From assembly GCA_013365365.1 (NCBI GenBank), contig JABVXU010000580.1, positions 1-33,611 on the forward strand: a stretch of 33,611 nucleotides of DNA. Direction: 5' to 3'. Within the stretch, counting starts at the first letter, position 1. Each line of letters opens with the position of its first letter. The notes below the pieces were generated by a model, which was not told the DNA's origin, ran no database searches, and worked only from the letters and a program-made list of their open reading frames with translations. This DNA comes from Cruorifilaria tuberocauda. Its lineage: Eukaryota > Nematoda > Chromadorea > Rhabditida > Onchocercidae. A program made the position numbers and the translations under genes. Below, in pieces: positions 29,301 through 33,611 of this stretch.

Positions 29301-31347
29301 CAATATTTGTCTACGTTATACTCTACAGCAAAATGTATCGATTCGATAAAACAATTCAAAATTGAAATTAAAAATTTTTTTCGGTACTTTATATAGTTTC
29401 AGTAAAAATTTTGAAATTATCTAAGAATAAATTTTACAATTAACTTAAAAATAATCGTTTGAAAGTTTAAAAAAAATAATCTTAAGGGAAAATCTCGAGA
29501 TGAACCTTAACCTTTCTTATGAACATAACCAGCAATTGTAATGCCAAGTCCTAGATCCGGATCACGACATAATTCCACGTCAATTATCTCGTATTTTCCG
29601 GGTATCCAATTTATACGTTCAAATGTTTTAAGCGCCTAAATAATCAAAATTCATGAAATTAAACAAAAATTTCAGAATTCAAAACATTCAAAATAATTGA
29701 ATTTCTCTCTCTAATACCGTAAGCCTCATGATTTTTTTTAAAAACTCTTTTATTGATAAATTAACGCAGTAAAATTGAAAATAATATTAATCATAGTAAT
29801 TTATGATAGTCATAATCATATTATAACTATAGACATTAATTATTATGTAACTTATCACTTCGTACTTTTGAAAAAAAAAAGGTGAAAGGAAAGAAATAGC
29901 AAAATTATTCTTTAAAATTCCAAAAACTATTTTAAATCATATCATATCACAAAATGATAAGAACCGTTTCTTGAAGTTGTCGAAGTGATCGACTACTACT
30001 TGTTTTTGATAAATCATTACTCGTTAATGAAGCAGCACGCATTCTTGAACTCCCATTTGTAATCGATTCATTTATCTCTAAATATTGAAAAACTATTTTA
30101 CGTACGCTTATCTATACTTTTAATTTTAACAATGAACATATTACAGATAGTTGAAGTAAGTAGTAAGTAAGCAAGTAAGAATAAAATAATGAAATTGACT
30201 CTCATAAAATATATAAATGATATTTTTCTTAAGTTGAAAATAATAAGTATTTTATTATTTTTTTTTTTTTTGATTTTATAAAAATATTCGAATATCTTTA
30301 TGGTAGTAAAATTACTCGAATATAATTTGAAGTTTTAAAATTTTAATAAAAAAGATAGCTATCTTGCGATCAATTTCATTTCTTTTGTTTTTACTAAGAA
30401 AAAAATGATAGCTGATTAATCGAATACATAAAAAGAAACTTAATTTAAATAAATTGAAAAAAAATTTTTCAATTAAACTAAGTTAAAATAAAAACTACGA
30501 AATAGGACTGTATTTTATTAGCAAATCCTATGATTAAATGAAAGTTTAAAAAATTAAAAACAATTGGTAAATTTATCGAAAAATTATTCCTTGTCATTAT
30601 ACAAATCAATTATTTTAATTTTGGAAATAAATTAAAACAAAAAAGTTTTATTAAAATCATACAAGCTGTAAGTCTAAATTTATTTCTATCCAGCTATTAG
30701 TCCAATTTGTTTTCTTAAAATTTCATAAAAGTTACGGTATAAAATTACAGTAGAAAATACAGTATATGAATTTATCTATTTGCATATATATATATTAACA
30801 ATATTGTGTTAATTAATAGACATTAATTAATAAATCACCAATGTCACTGTGATGTTAATGTCGGGCTCGTAATTTATGGTAAAACTTTCTACAGGTAGCT
30901 TATCAGTGACGTATCATGAGCTTATCAGTTTATCAATGAGCCTATCAGTACGGTAAGATATAAAAATATCTAATTGAAAATTTCTATCCGTATCATTACC
31001 ATGATTCAATCGAATTTTATCGTAATTTTGGCTGTTCGTTGGTTTCATTGAATCATCTTCTAGTTTATATGAATCTGTTGATTCTATGGTAGCAGAAACG
31101 ATTCCTGATGATTCGGGACTTTCGGCAGTAATATTATTGATCGATTTGTTTATCATTGTTGTTGCTATAATATCATTATCATTATCATGATAATTATTAT
31201 TAACCTTGCAATCATAATTAATTAAATTTTCACTACCTTCAACATTTAATAAATCAGTGGAAGTGGTCGTCGTTGCGGTATGCCTTCGAATTTGCTCCTC
31301 TAAACTTTCACGACAAAGTGCGTCACGTGTTGGCATCGTCCAACAGT
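4759..31347 (-). CDS. mpz-1: Multi-PDZ scaffold protein, MUPP1/MPDZ (mpz-1) type, internal part, 28 exons
   Basis: Spliced minus-strand gene. Exons: 31347-31000, 30077-29965, 29635-29512, 26969-26878, 25448-25305, 24845-24576, 24428-24231, 23356-23228, 23109-22891, 19997-19896, 16371-16297, 14906-14838, 14285-14126, 13980-13883, 13650-13544, 11964-11866, 11668-11464, 9402-9265, 9086-8923, 8702-8525, 8205-8127, 7833-7679, 7465-7349, 7094-6969, 6587-6411, 6125-5969, 5356-5163, 4872-4759. Phases agree throughout, giving about 1,380 codons counted from the ATG at 31336. Six PDZ domains occur in the order of MUPP1 PDZ3-8, with carboxylate-binding loops GLGI, GLGI, GLGF, SLGV, SFGI and GLGL. Family role: a non-enzymatic cytoplasmic scaffold at junctions and synapses that binds C-terminal tails of receptors, channels and adhesion proteins. 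Helix B begins with His in PDZ3, 4, 7 and 8 (class I-like), Leu in PDZ5 and Asn in PDZ6. No catalytic domain, signal peptide or membrane segment is seen. Both ends of the gene lie outside the window or were not found. The symbol follows the C. elegans orthologue and is inferred from domain order. Confidence 0.88.
5011..5033. repeat. (CT)n microsatellite
   Basis: Pure CT run within the last intron recognised before the PDZ8 C-terminal exon. Confidence 0.9.
5163..5356 (-). CDS. mpz-1: mpz-1 exon: PDZ8, first two thirds
   Basis: The acceptor is AATTTAG|AT and the donor GAG|GTAAAT; 64 codons after completing an Asp codon. KINRKYGNLLGDKILLKL leads to SGLGLSLASNRDHDNDR, then LVVAVKP and KIGDELLE. 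MUPP1 PDZ8 has RERYGTLTGELHMIEL and GLGLSLAGNKDR at matching places. Confidence 0.9.
5382..5448. repeat. 24-base tandem repeat, nearly three copies
   Basis: Units start at 5382, 5406 and 5430, with consensus TCATTCACGTRTTYCTGTAG then TTAA. They lie in the intron 25 bases upstream of the PDZ8 exon acceptor. Confidence 0.85.
5672..5764 (-). CDS. Candidate cryptic coding segment in the PDZ8 upstream intron
   Basis: Acceptor TTTTAG|TCT and donor GAG|GTACGA bound 31 codons, phase 0 to 0, with the protein-like string SQLLIISVSGISIDHANLSH. The frame continues open past the donor to a TAG at 5579 (61 residues). SGISIDHANLSH faintly resembles the VNGxxLxGLSH part of a PDZ. It cannot be inserted in frame between the flanking exons (phase 1 junction), so it would need another splice pattern, or it is a remnant. 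Confidence 0.25.
5969..6125 (-). CDS. mpz-1: mpz-1 exon: linker leading into PDZ8
   Basis: The acceptor is TTATTAG|GCA and the donor AAAG|GTATTC (phase 1); 52 codons plus one base. It contains VVELVPRRIDMDSAAALSK, then the acidic PEEEDQFFYTK. MUPP1 has a comparable EDEFGYSWK just before PDZ8. The open frame on the opposite strand at 5972-6154 is a shadow. Confidence 0.82.
6411..6587 (-). CDS. mpz-1: mpz-1 exon: charged linker
   Basis: The acceptor is ATTTAG|GAT and the donor AAC|GTAAGT; 59 codons, phase 0 to 0. Lys/Glu-rich (for example REAELQKNEELEIKDMKR), possibly helical. It ends LVKRVSVCLN. Confidence 0.8.
6588..6968. other. Intron
   Basis: 381 bases. Contains an ATG/GAT trinucleotide run near 6915-6933; otherwise featureless. 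Confidence 0.8.
6969..7094 (-). CDS. mpz-1: mpz-1 exon: acidic linker
   Basis: The acceptor is GATTTTAAG|AAT and the donor AAG|GTATTA; 42 codons, phase 0 to 0. It begins NDNNEEMDEREDRDEKC and ends IFNVPKVIAK. Strongly charged, no domain. Confidence 0.78.
7349..7465 (-). CDS. mpz-1: mpz-1 exon: PDZ7, C-terminal part
   Basis: The acceptor is TTTTTAG|GTAAATG and the donor CAG|GTATTT; 39 codons. VNDQDLREATHEQAVQIIK has the class I His at the start of helix B; NPVKFVVQSL ends the domain. MUPP1 PDZ7 has LRDASHEQAVEAIRKAGNPV. Confidence 0.92.
7679..7833 (-). CDS. mpz-1: mpz-1 exon: PDZ7, middle
   Basis: The acceptor is ACTACAG|GT and the donor AGT|GTAAGT; 51 codons after completing the loop Gly. 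It carries ISIVGGRVEVSHKSGQPGTR, then SGIFIKSVLPNSPAGRS and MGDRVIS. ISIVGGR and GIFIKxVLxxSPAG are hallmarks of MUPP1 PDZ7. Confidence 0.92.
8127..8205 (-). CDS. mpz-1: mpz-1 exon: start of PDZ7
   Basis: The acceptor is TTTGCAG|TCA and the donor TTTG|GTAAGT (phase 1); 26 codons plus one base. It encodes FWDQTRTVILNREPNQSFG, the first strand and carboxylate-binding loop (SFGI once spliced). MUPP1 PDZ7 has the comparable RVELWREPSKSLGI. Confidence 0.88.
8206..8524. other. Intron before PDZ7
   Basis: 319 bases, nothing beyond AT-rich sequence. A short plus-strand open stretch near 8383-8434 followed by GTAAGT is treated as chance. Confidence 0.75.
8525..8702 (-). CDS. mpz-1: mpz-1 exon: linker
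   Basis: The acceptor is TATTAAG|A and the donor CTG|GTGATT; one base then 59 codons. It begins LEKKSTTRITSEQLNPPSEA and ends LSSPVSSETHL. Acidic and Ser-rich, no domain. A read-through ORF extends to 8486. Confidence 0.8.
8923..9086 (-). CDS. mpz-1: mpz-1 exon: linker
   Basis: The acceptor is ATTTTAG|ATT and the donor GAAGG|GTTAGT (phase 2); 54 codons plus two bases. It begins IPKQLTSITGKVDSSGSF and ends with the charged tail ENDGRKKSSSEG. Probably disordered. Confidence 0.78.
9265..9402 (-). CDS. mpz-1: mpz-1 exon: linker
   Basis: The acceptor is TTTTAG|ATA; 46 codons, phase 0 to 0. It begins IILNDIWLELLASERLTNV and ends SVFASQE. The donor GAA|GTTCAT is weak, but the phase fits the next exon and the composition is clearly coding compared with its surroundings. 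No domain is recognised. Confidence 0.68.
9403..11463. other. Intron in the PDZ6-PDZ7 linker
   Basis: Holds the duplicated exon copy (11322-11391), a GA microsatellite at 11087-11128 and long A or T runs. No other exon seen. Confidence 0.75.
11238..11522. repeat. Tandem duplication of about 143 bases covering an exon end and its intron
   Basis: Copies at 11238-11380 and 11381-11522 abut exactly. Both end (plus strand) in ATTATCGG, and both contain the exon 3' end, the donor and the first part of the intron. Few substitutions, so the event is fairly recent. Confidence 0.88.
11322..11391 (-). pseudogene. Tandem duplicate of the preceding linker exon, out of frame
   Basis: It copies the last 59 bases of the exon at 11464-11668, including the donor CAG|GTAATA, with two substitutions. 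Both would change residues (Gly to Ala, Thr to Ile). The only nearby acceptor is AATTAG|ATTAAT. Entered in phase 0 from the parent exon, it meets a stop (CGA TAA) after five codons. It is therefore either a dead exon or a poison exon; the intact reading frame skips it. Confidence 0.72.
11464..11668 (-). CDS. mpz-1: mpz-1 exon: PDZ6-PDZ7 linker (parent of duplicated exon)
   Basis: The acceptor is TTGCCAG|G and the donor CAG|GTAATA; 68 codons after a completing base. The linker is Ser/Thr/Lys-rich (for example STSTDTSSSVAKRQSDNTS) and ends GKLLEKFVDNLIQ, an amphipathic helix-like segment. The 3' 59 bases and part of the intron recur immediately to the left. Confidence 0.82.
11866..11964 (-). 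CDS. mpz-1: mpz-1 exon: end of PDZ6 and linker
   Basis: The acceptor is TTCTACAG|C and the donor CCAAA|GTAATT (phase 2). It encodes ITYITASDAKIWKEKYHHER, matching the ITYVPAEHLEEFK end of MUPP1 PDZ6. A short linker QLPVVNRLSP follows. Confidence 0.83.
12058..12345. repeat. Strand-asymmetric pyrimidine-rich tract
   Basis: About 290 bases of TTTTATT and CTTTACTTTT-like units with very few purines other than A on the plus strand; the transcribed RNA is purine-rich here. Confidence 0.8.
12591..13160. repeat. Four diverged tandem copies, unit about 110-190 bases
   Basis: Copies begin near 12591, 12781, 12901 and 13043. Each has TTCTTCAYTATCATT-like starts, then TTAAATTTTARAGTT, then a GGATGAAATGAARTTA block. 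Confidence 0.65.
13544..13650 (-). CDS. mpz-1: mpz-1 exon: PDZ6, helix B
   Basis: The acceptor is ATTAAAG|GTAAATG and the donor GCAA|GTTTGT (phase 2). It starts VNDYIVKVNMESL, then NVTNSQARAILKRTNLIGTQ. MUPP1 PDZ6 has VTNAQARAMLRRHSLIG. Helix B begins with Asn rather than His, so the preferred ligand class is probably not class I. Confidence 0.86.
13883..13980 (-). CDS. mpz-1: mpz-1 exon: PDZ6, middle
   Basis: The acceptor is TTTTTCAG|GT and the donor CAG|GTAGTA; 32 codons after completing the loop Gly. It encodes VVLNAEIDKGINGCQVKSIC, then AIGRDGRVQ. Four exons build this domain. Confidence 0.85.
14126..14285 (-). CDS. mpz-1: mpz-1 exon: linker and start of PDZ6
   Basis: The acceptor is TGTATAG|AGT and the donor CTTG|GTAATA (phase 1); 53 codons plus one base. 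A Ser/Pro-rich linker is followed by AYDIVYLPPSLERSIKIQKG, the first PDZ strand, and the loop ALSLG. MUPP1 PDZ6 reads ERTINIAKG and SSLGM at the same place. Confidence 0.86.
14286..14837. other. Intron before PDZ6 start
   Basis: 552 bases, with an AATT-period run at about 14291-14314 and an A-run near 14669. Nothing else seen. Confidence 0.75.
14838..14906 (-). CDS. mpz-1: mpz-1 exon: Ser/Pro linker
   Basis: The acceptor is TTTTTAG|AGC and the donor GGA|GTAAGC; 23 codons, phase 0 to 0. It encodes SYYQSSGSLTPSTPRV plus seven residues. SLTPSTPR looks like a proline-directed phosphorylation site (inference). Confidence 0.78.
14907..16296. other. Intron in the PDZ5-PDZ6 linker
   Basis: 1,390 bases filled mainly by a segmental tandem duplication and GATAAATATAAAGT-type minisatellite arrays (15154-15910). 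No exon seen. Confidence 0.75.
15154..15910. repeat. Segmental tandem duplication (457-base offset) containing minisatellite
   Basis: Copies start at 15154 and 15611 with TATGAAATTTTYAATTTCTT, then TTATTTATTTATT. Each then carries GATAAATATAAAGT-like short tandem units (15264-15531 and about 15741-15850) and ends in CATGATATYAAATTT-like sequence. Confidence 0.75.
16297..16371 (-). CDS. mpz-1: mpz-1 exon: linker
   Basis: The acceptor is TTTCAG|ACA and the donor CAG|GTTACC; 25 codons, phase 0 to 0. It begins TNSYTSSQETVWLGSNEHRR and ends with a His/Gln-rich tail. It lies in the long PDZ5-PDZ6 linker; MUPP1 also has a long linker here. No motif is recognised. Confidence 0.78.
17092..17390. repeat. 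Direct repeat of about 40 bases, 260 bases apart
   Basis: Copies at 17092-17131 and 17351-17390 share CAAATAATGATTAAATTGT and flanking bases. Between them lies part of the GC-richer island. Confidence 0.8.
17216..17504. other. GC-richer, CpG-containing island of unknown nature
   Basis: Near 50 percent GC in its densest part, against about a quarter around it. It contains CGCGG, an inverted repeat TACCGC/GCGGTA with a 5-base loop (about 17448-17464), and short open frames on both strands. The plus-strand one is 17271-17378 (35 residues, MGTMTLYENTVPTYLYSAEP at its start). No RNA family or protein was recognised. Confidence 0.6.
17451..17504 (-). CDS. Candidate alternative first exon of mpz-1
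   Basis: An ATG at 17504-17502 begins MDDYCFIYRDYLPVPRRA, followed by the donor GCG|GTAACG in phase 0, which suits the next exon at 16371. Unspliced, the frame continues to a stop at 17388 (38 residues in all). It lies in the GC-richer island. No AG acceptor lies upstream within the open frame, so if real it would start a transcript. Confidence 0.3.
18314..18430 (-). CDS. Candidate cassette or alternative first exon of mpz-1
   Basis: An in-frame open stretch runs from acceptor-like CTAG|ACC to a perfect donor AAA|GTAAGT (phase 0 to 0, 39 codons). From an internal ATG at 18403-18401 it gives MNNKVNRTEPCNEEY and ends TLLGIIDLMIEK. Composition is protein-like in an otherwise featureless intron. 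It fits in frame before the exon ending at 16297. The acceptor is weak, so it may instead be a first exon starting at the ATG. No domain is recognised. Confidence 0.42.
19896..19997 (-). CDS. mpz-1: mpz-1 exon: basic linker
   Basis: The acceptor is TTTACAG|TGT and the donor CAA|GTAAGT; 34 codons, phase 0 to 0. It starts CSNGINGHSPLISRSERV and ends with the basic run SPRLRRRNRKQ, which could be a nuclear-localisation or phospholipid-binding patch (inference). It lies between introns of 2.9 and 3.5 kb, so it may be a cassette exon. Confidence 0.8.
20351..20391. repeat. (CT)n microsatellite
   Basis: Near-perfect CT run; a second interrupted run lies at 20221-20257. Confidence 0.9.
22204..22266. 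repeat. (GA)n microsatellite, interrupted
   Basis: GA-rich run with AAAGAAAG and GGGA interruptions. Confidence 0.88.
22560..22810. repeat. Degenerate tandem units with AAGCTTACAAAA core
   Basis: At least four units of roughly 40-60 bases combine TTTTTTAAG, CTTACAAAA and TAAATRA. In translation they give the repeated SLKK seen in the spurious minus ORF at 22686. Confidence 0.65.
22891..23109 (-). CDS. mpz-1: mpz-1 exon: PDZ5, second half
   Basis: The acceptor is TTTTAG|GATCC; 73 codons. It carries VIVVRSLVPGGLAQADGR, then PGDRLMFVNDEDL, helix B LEYAVGVLK and the end RLGIAKPIPIEE. The match to MUPP1 PDZ5 is almost residue by residue, including GDRLMFVND and AKPxP. The donor GAG|GTTGGA is weak; without splicing the frame adds VGL and stops (TAA, lowest base 22879). 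Confidence 0.9.
23228..23356 (-). CDS. mpz-1: mpz-1 exon: PDZ5, first half
   Basis: The acceptor is TTTCAG|GTATCA and the donor CGG|GTAAAC; 43 codons, phase 0. Arg-rich lead-in VSRRLRSRSLQLF, then MVVQLEKDNRGLGFSIIDYR with a textbook GLGF loop. MUPP1 PDZ5 has the near-identical GLGFSILDYQ. Confidence 0.91.
23357..24230. other. Intron between PDZ4 and PDZ5
   Basis: 874 bases; AT-rich, nothing recognised. Confidence 0.75.
24231..24428 (-). CDS. mpz-1: mpz-1 exon: PDZ4 C-terminal part and linker
   Basis: The acceptor is AACAG|GCTAATG and the donor AAG|GTTAGT; 66 codons. It starts ANDVVLYGESHVIVRQALLK. The usual VNG/VND is AND here (GTA to GCT at the first codon); helix B keeps its His. The domain ends VRLTVARK and a linker without known motifs follows (for example FMPRSQGSLPIAYPLLA). 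Confidence 0.9.
24576..24845 (-). CDS. mpz-1: mpz-1 exon: linker and PDZ4 first two thirds
   Basis: The acceptor is TTTAAAG|GAAG and the donor CAG|GTAAGT; 90 codons, phase 0 to 0. The segment VVAYWKHRLGSEFEVV resembles the conserved lead-in to MUPP1 PDZ4. It is followed by the GGLGISLEGT loop, HHYIDSLRPGGPAAFSNAL and the turn SGDELLQ. This is the clearest single PDZ exon in the window. Confidence 0.92.
24846..25304. other. Intron between PDZ3 and PDZ4
   Basis: 459 bases; nothing recognised. Confidence 0.8.
25305..25448 (-). CDS. mpz-1: mpz-1 exon: PDZ3, C-terminal part
   Basis: The acceptor is TTTACAG|GTAAATG and the donor CAG|GTAACT, phase 0 at both ends, 48 codons. It starts VNGKSLEGLSHSEAIRTL, with His at the first position of helix B (class I-like), and ends the domain with RVKLKLIRF. 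A short linker LPDSLQAECLKMLQKQ leads towards PDZ4. Confidence 0.87.
25449..26877. other. Intron within PDZ3
   Basis: 1,429 bases with several A and T homopolymer runs; nothing else recognised. Confidence 0.75.
26878..26969 (-). CDS. mpz-1: mpz-1 exon: PDZ3, middle
   Basis: The acceptor is ATTTCAG|AA and the donor GAG|GTATTT. It encodes EINGVFVKSLVPDSSAF and, after a short gap, LNDLIFE: the third strand and helix A region up to the GDxIxE-type turn. The usual GD is replaced by ND. Confidence 0.86.
26970..29511. other. Intron within PDZ3
   Basis: 2,542 bases. Contains GAAATGATAATTA-like short tandem units (about 27280-27372) and the 34-base array at 28083-28275. The plus-strand open frame at 27366 is low complexity. 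Confidence 0.75.
28083..28275. repeat. 34-base tandem array, nearly six copies
   Basis: Units start at 28083, 28117, 28151, 28185, 28219 and 28253, with ATTGATTGATTRAATATTAT followed by AARAYAARTATYAT. Units 1 and 3 agree with each other, as do 2 and 4, giving a 68-base higher-order repeat. Confidence 0.85.
29512..29635 (-). CDS. mpz-1: mpz-1 exon: PDZ3, first third
   Basis: The acceptor is ATTTAG|GCG and the donor AAAG|GTTAAG (phase 1). It encodes ALKTFERINW, then the first PDZ strand (KYEIIDVEL) and the carboxylate-binding loop and second strand LGLGITIAGY. MUPP1 PDZ3 has the same GLGITIAGY signature, which anchors the domain numbering used here. Confidence 0.87.
29636..29964. other. Intron before PDZ3
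   Basis: 329 bases; nothing recognised. Confidence 0.75.
29965..30077 (-). CDS. mpz-1: mpz-1 exon: Ser-rich linker before PDZ3
   Basis: The acceptor is ATTTAG|AG, whose AG completes a GAG codon begun by the previous exon. It encodes 37 codons starting INESITNGSSRM and ending RSLRQLQET. Composition is Ser/Thr/Arg-rich and probably disordered. The donor ACG|GTTCTT is poor, so the 3' edge is the least certain part; it does fit phase 0 of the next exon. Confidence 0.68.
30078..30999. other. Intron after the first recognised exon
   Basis: 922 bases; AT-rich with T-runs. Its right end is read in frame from the upstream exon up to the stop at 30914. Confidence 0.7.
31000..31347 (-). CDS. mpz-1: mpz-1 exon: low-complexity N-terminal linker, possible start
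   Basis: The acceptor is a T-run followed by CAG and the donor is CATG|GTAATG. The exon enters with two bases (AC) and leaves in phase 1. An ATG at 31336-31334 begins MPTRDALCRESLEEQIRR. A Thr/Ser/Asn/Asp-rich stretch follows with no recognised domain. The ATG lies only 11 bases inside the acceptor, so the exon could be internal to the full-length protein or the 5' end of a trans-spliced shorter transcript. Reading through the donor reaches a stop at 30914 after 28 more residues. Confidence 0.72.
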
Positions 31348-33611
31348 CTGAAAAAAAAACGAATATATACTTTTCACGTATTATTATTGTAAATTGACGT
31401 TTGTAAACTTTTTTAAATCATAAAAAATAACACTTTAATTTATACGACTAAGAATAAGAATTAAAGAAAAAAACAAACTAACATCAAAAGTTAATTTTGC
31501 CAGGCGGGTAATTTTTAAATTTACGTGTAAAATAATTTCATAGGCATTCCAAATTATTATTATTATATTATAATTTTAAATTCGAATTTTAAATCGATTT
31601 CAGATATATCAAGAAATTATTATAAAATGAACGGAAAACTTGCTATATTTAATTTAATACAAAGGTGAAAGATAATTTCGTTTTTTACATCAATCAAAGT
31701 GATAAGAGAGTGAATAAAATTACGATGAAAATGATTAAATTAAAAGATAAAACAAGAAAAGTATTGCATTTCAATTTTTCTAACTTATTGGAGAAATTAT
31801 AATAAATTTAATATTTCTTTAACGAATTAAATTCATGGAGTGAAATTTACCGGGAAATATTTTGTTATCACTGAATAAAAAATCGATAACCAACGAAAAG
31901 GAAATTCGAAATAGCAACTGAGAAAAACTGCTCGCTTTTTCAGTAAATTAAATTTTAGATTTCGAGATCTGACTAAAGCATGAGAATTCATTGGTGATAT
32001 AGCAAAGAAATGGGACAAATGAGAAAATTTGAAAAATGTAAGCTGAAATTTTTTCTTTTTTCCTCCTCTCGATTTTTATAATTTTCCAAAAATTTTGTTA
32101 AAAATGAATTAAGCGAAATTTTTTTTGGAAAATTTCATACATATAAATATGGCTAAAATATTTGACGCAAATTTAAAATTTGATGCATTAAATAAATTTT
32201 ATAACTTAAAGAAAAATGAAAGAAAAACAAAATTGCTTAATAGGAATGCTTCATTTATCTTAAGTTAGTGATTTAAAATACGATTTGGATAAAAAAAAAT
32301 AGTTTTGTTTTCTTTACATTTAATTTTCAGTCTTATTTTTTTTCTGCTTTCAATTCATTAATTAATTAAACATTAAAATGAGTCATCGAGAAAAAAAACG
32401 AGAAGGAAAATTACCAAATTGCAAAGAAATTTTCAAACAAAAGAAATTAAACAGATTGAAAGGGAATAATCGAAAAATCAACTAAATACTTGAATTACTA
32501 CTTAATTACTTAAAATAGAAAGTTTCACTCTTTTATAGTTATTAAAAATCACGATAATCTATAGAAAAATATTCTTAATAATAATTTAATAAACATCGTA
32601 AGCTAAGAAAAAAACATTTCTATTAATTTCAGAAATTTTATTACTTTTCATTAATGAATATAATGAATGAATTAATGAACGGTGATAGCGAAAATAGTGA
32701 TAACGATATTGACCGTAATGATGAAAATAGTGATAATGATAATGCTAATTAGCAATTATCAGTAATTATTTATCAATGAAAATTGATAGGATTTCTGAAA
32801 TGATCAAGATTTTTTTTTCAGCTTACAAAGTTATTTAATTATCTTTGATGATAATAAATTGATCTAAAATATCGTATTATTATCGTATTATGGAATATTG
32901 TATTATCGTACTGTTATCGTACTATTGTGCTTAATTATTTTGTTATTAATTAAAATTTCCAGCATTCTTCGAAACTTTCAAACCGAAAAATCTATGAGCA
33001 TCTATAGGCAATTTCTCTCAATTTTATAACATTTACATTTTCAATTAATATTAAAAAACTGTGCAAATAGAATTAAAATTTTAAAGATTAAGTAAATTTC
33101 CAGAATTTTTCAAAGTTAATCTGAAATCAAACCTGAAAGCATAATAAATCTATTCCGATGAAATTTCAGGAAAAGTGAGAGTTCAAAATGTATTCAAAAC
33201 ATTTTTGATATTGGAAGAATTTAAAAATTTTTAATAAATTACTTATTAATTATTGATTTAAAATTTAGCAAAGATTACTAAACCAAAAGAAAAATGGAAA
33301 TTCTTTTAAAGTTTGGAGAAGTCGGGAAAAAGTTTTATTGGGAAGAAGCATGCGTAATAACAATAATAATGAAATCATTAGGCTTGCCATTTTTATTATA
33401 ATCAAATTTCAACCAAAATATAATAAAATTGTTAGGATAAAAAAAGAGCCAAAGATGGCCAAGTCAAATTGTCCATATAAGCTTAAGTTTTATTCATGCT
33501 TCATGTGTATTTTCACCCTAAATTTTTATTTTTCATAAAAATGGAATAGAAAAAAATCTCATTTCACACACACACACACACACATACACACACATACACA
33601 AATATGCACAC
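31348..33611. other. AT-rich noncoding: upstream intron or 5' flank
   Basis: No exon can be supported. A 61-residue minus ORF at 31833-32018 has no splice signals in a matching phase. A GAT/AAT-rich repeat lies near 32690-32750 and a CA repeat at 33565-33611. It is either the intron carrying the gene towards PDZ1-2 or a promoter region for the transcript starting at 31347. Confidence 0.55.
33565..33611. repeat. (CA)n microsatellite reaching the window edge
   Basis: CACACA runs with ATACACA interruptions. Confidence 0.9.

Noticed and set aside
31833..32018. 61-residue minus open frame as an upstream exon
   Set aside because: No acceptor/donor pair gives the phase 1 exit needed by the next exon, and AT-rich codons dominate.

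Overview
The window is eukaryotic, very AT-rich DNA (roughly three quarters A+T), most likely from a nematode. The reasons are short exons separated by AT-rich introns, splice acceptors of the form TTTCAG or TTTTAG directly at the exon, and GTAAGT-like donors. The large introns would suit a filarial or other spirurid worm, but the species cannot be fixed from this sequence alone.

One gene explains nearly all the coding signal. Reading the minus strand from 31347 down to 4759, 28 exons join into one open frame of about 1,380 codons in this window. Every splice phase agrees. The frame encodes six PDZ domains separated by low-complexity, serine-rich or charged linkers. In order and in detail the six match PDZ3 to PDZ8 of the vertebrate multi-PDZ scaffold MUPP1/MPDZ (paralogue PATJ; C. 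elegans mpz-1). The window is therefore the middle of a larger gene: PDZ1-2 should lie beyond the right edge and the later PDZ domains beyond the left edge. Such proteins are cytoplasmic scaffolds at cell junctions and synapses that gather membrane proteins by their C-terminal tails.

Layout in order of transcription: 31347-29965, N-terminal linker; 29635-25305, PDZ3; 24845-24231, PDZ4; 23356-22891, PDZ5; 19997-14838, linker exons inside large introns; 14285-11866, PDZ6; 11668-8525, long linker; 8205-7349, PDZ7; 7094-5969, charged linker; 5356-4759, PDZ8. The outer stretches 1-4758 and 31348-33611 hold no exon I can support.

The most interesting points are these. The 3' part of one linker exon is tandemly duplicated with its donor, giving a probable poison or dead exon. 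The same intron position recurs in five of the six PDZ domains, and four of those exons begin GTAAATG. The PDZ5 exon has a weak donor that reads straight into a stop, and the next large introns hold candidate alternative first or cassette exons (about 18.3 kb and 17.5 kb). This raises the possibility of separate N-terminal and C-terminal isoforms. A GC-richer, CpG-containing island at about 17.2-17.5 kb stands out strongly from its surroundings. The introns also carry several tandem arrays. No bacterial genes, tRNA, rRNA or CRISPR were recognised.
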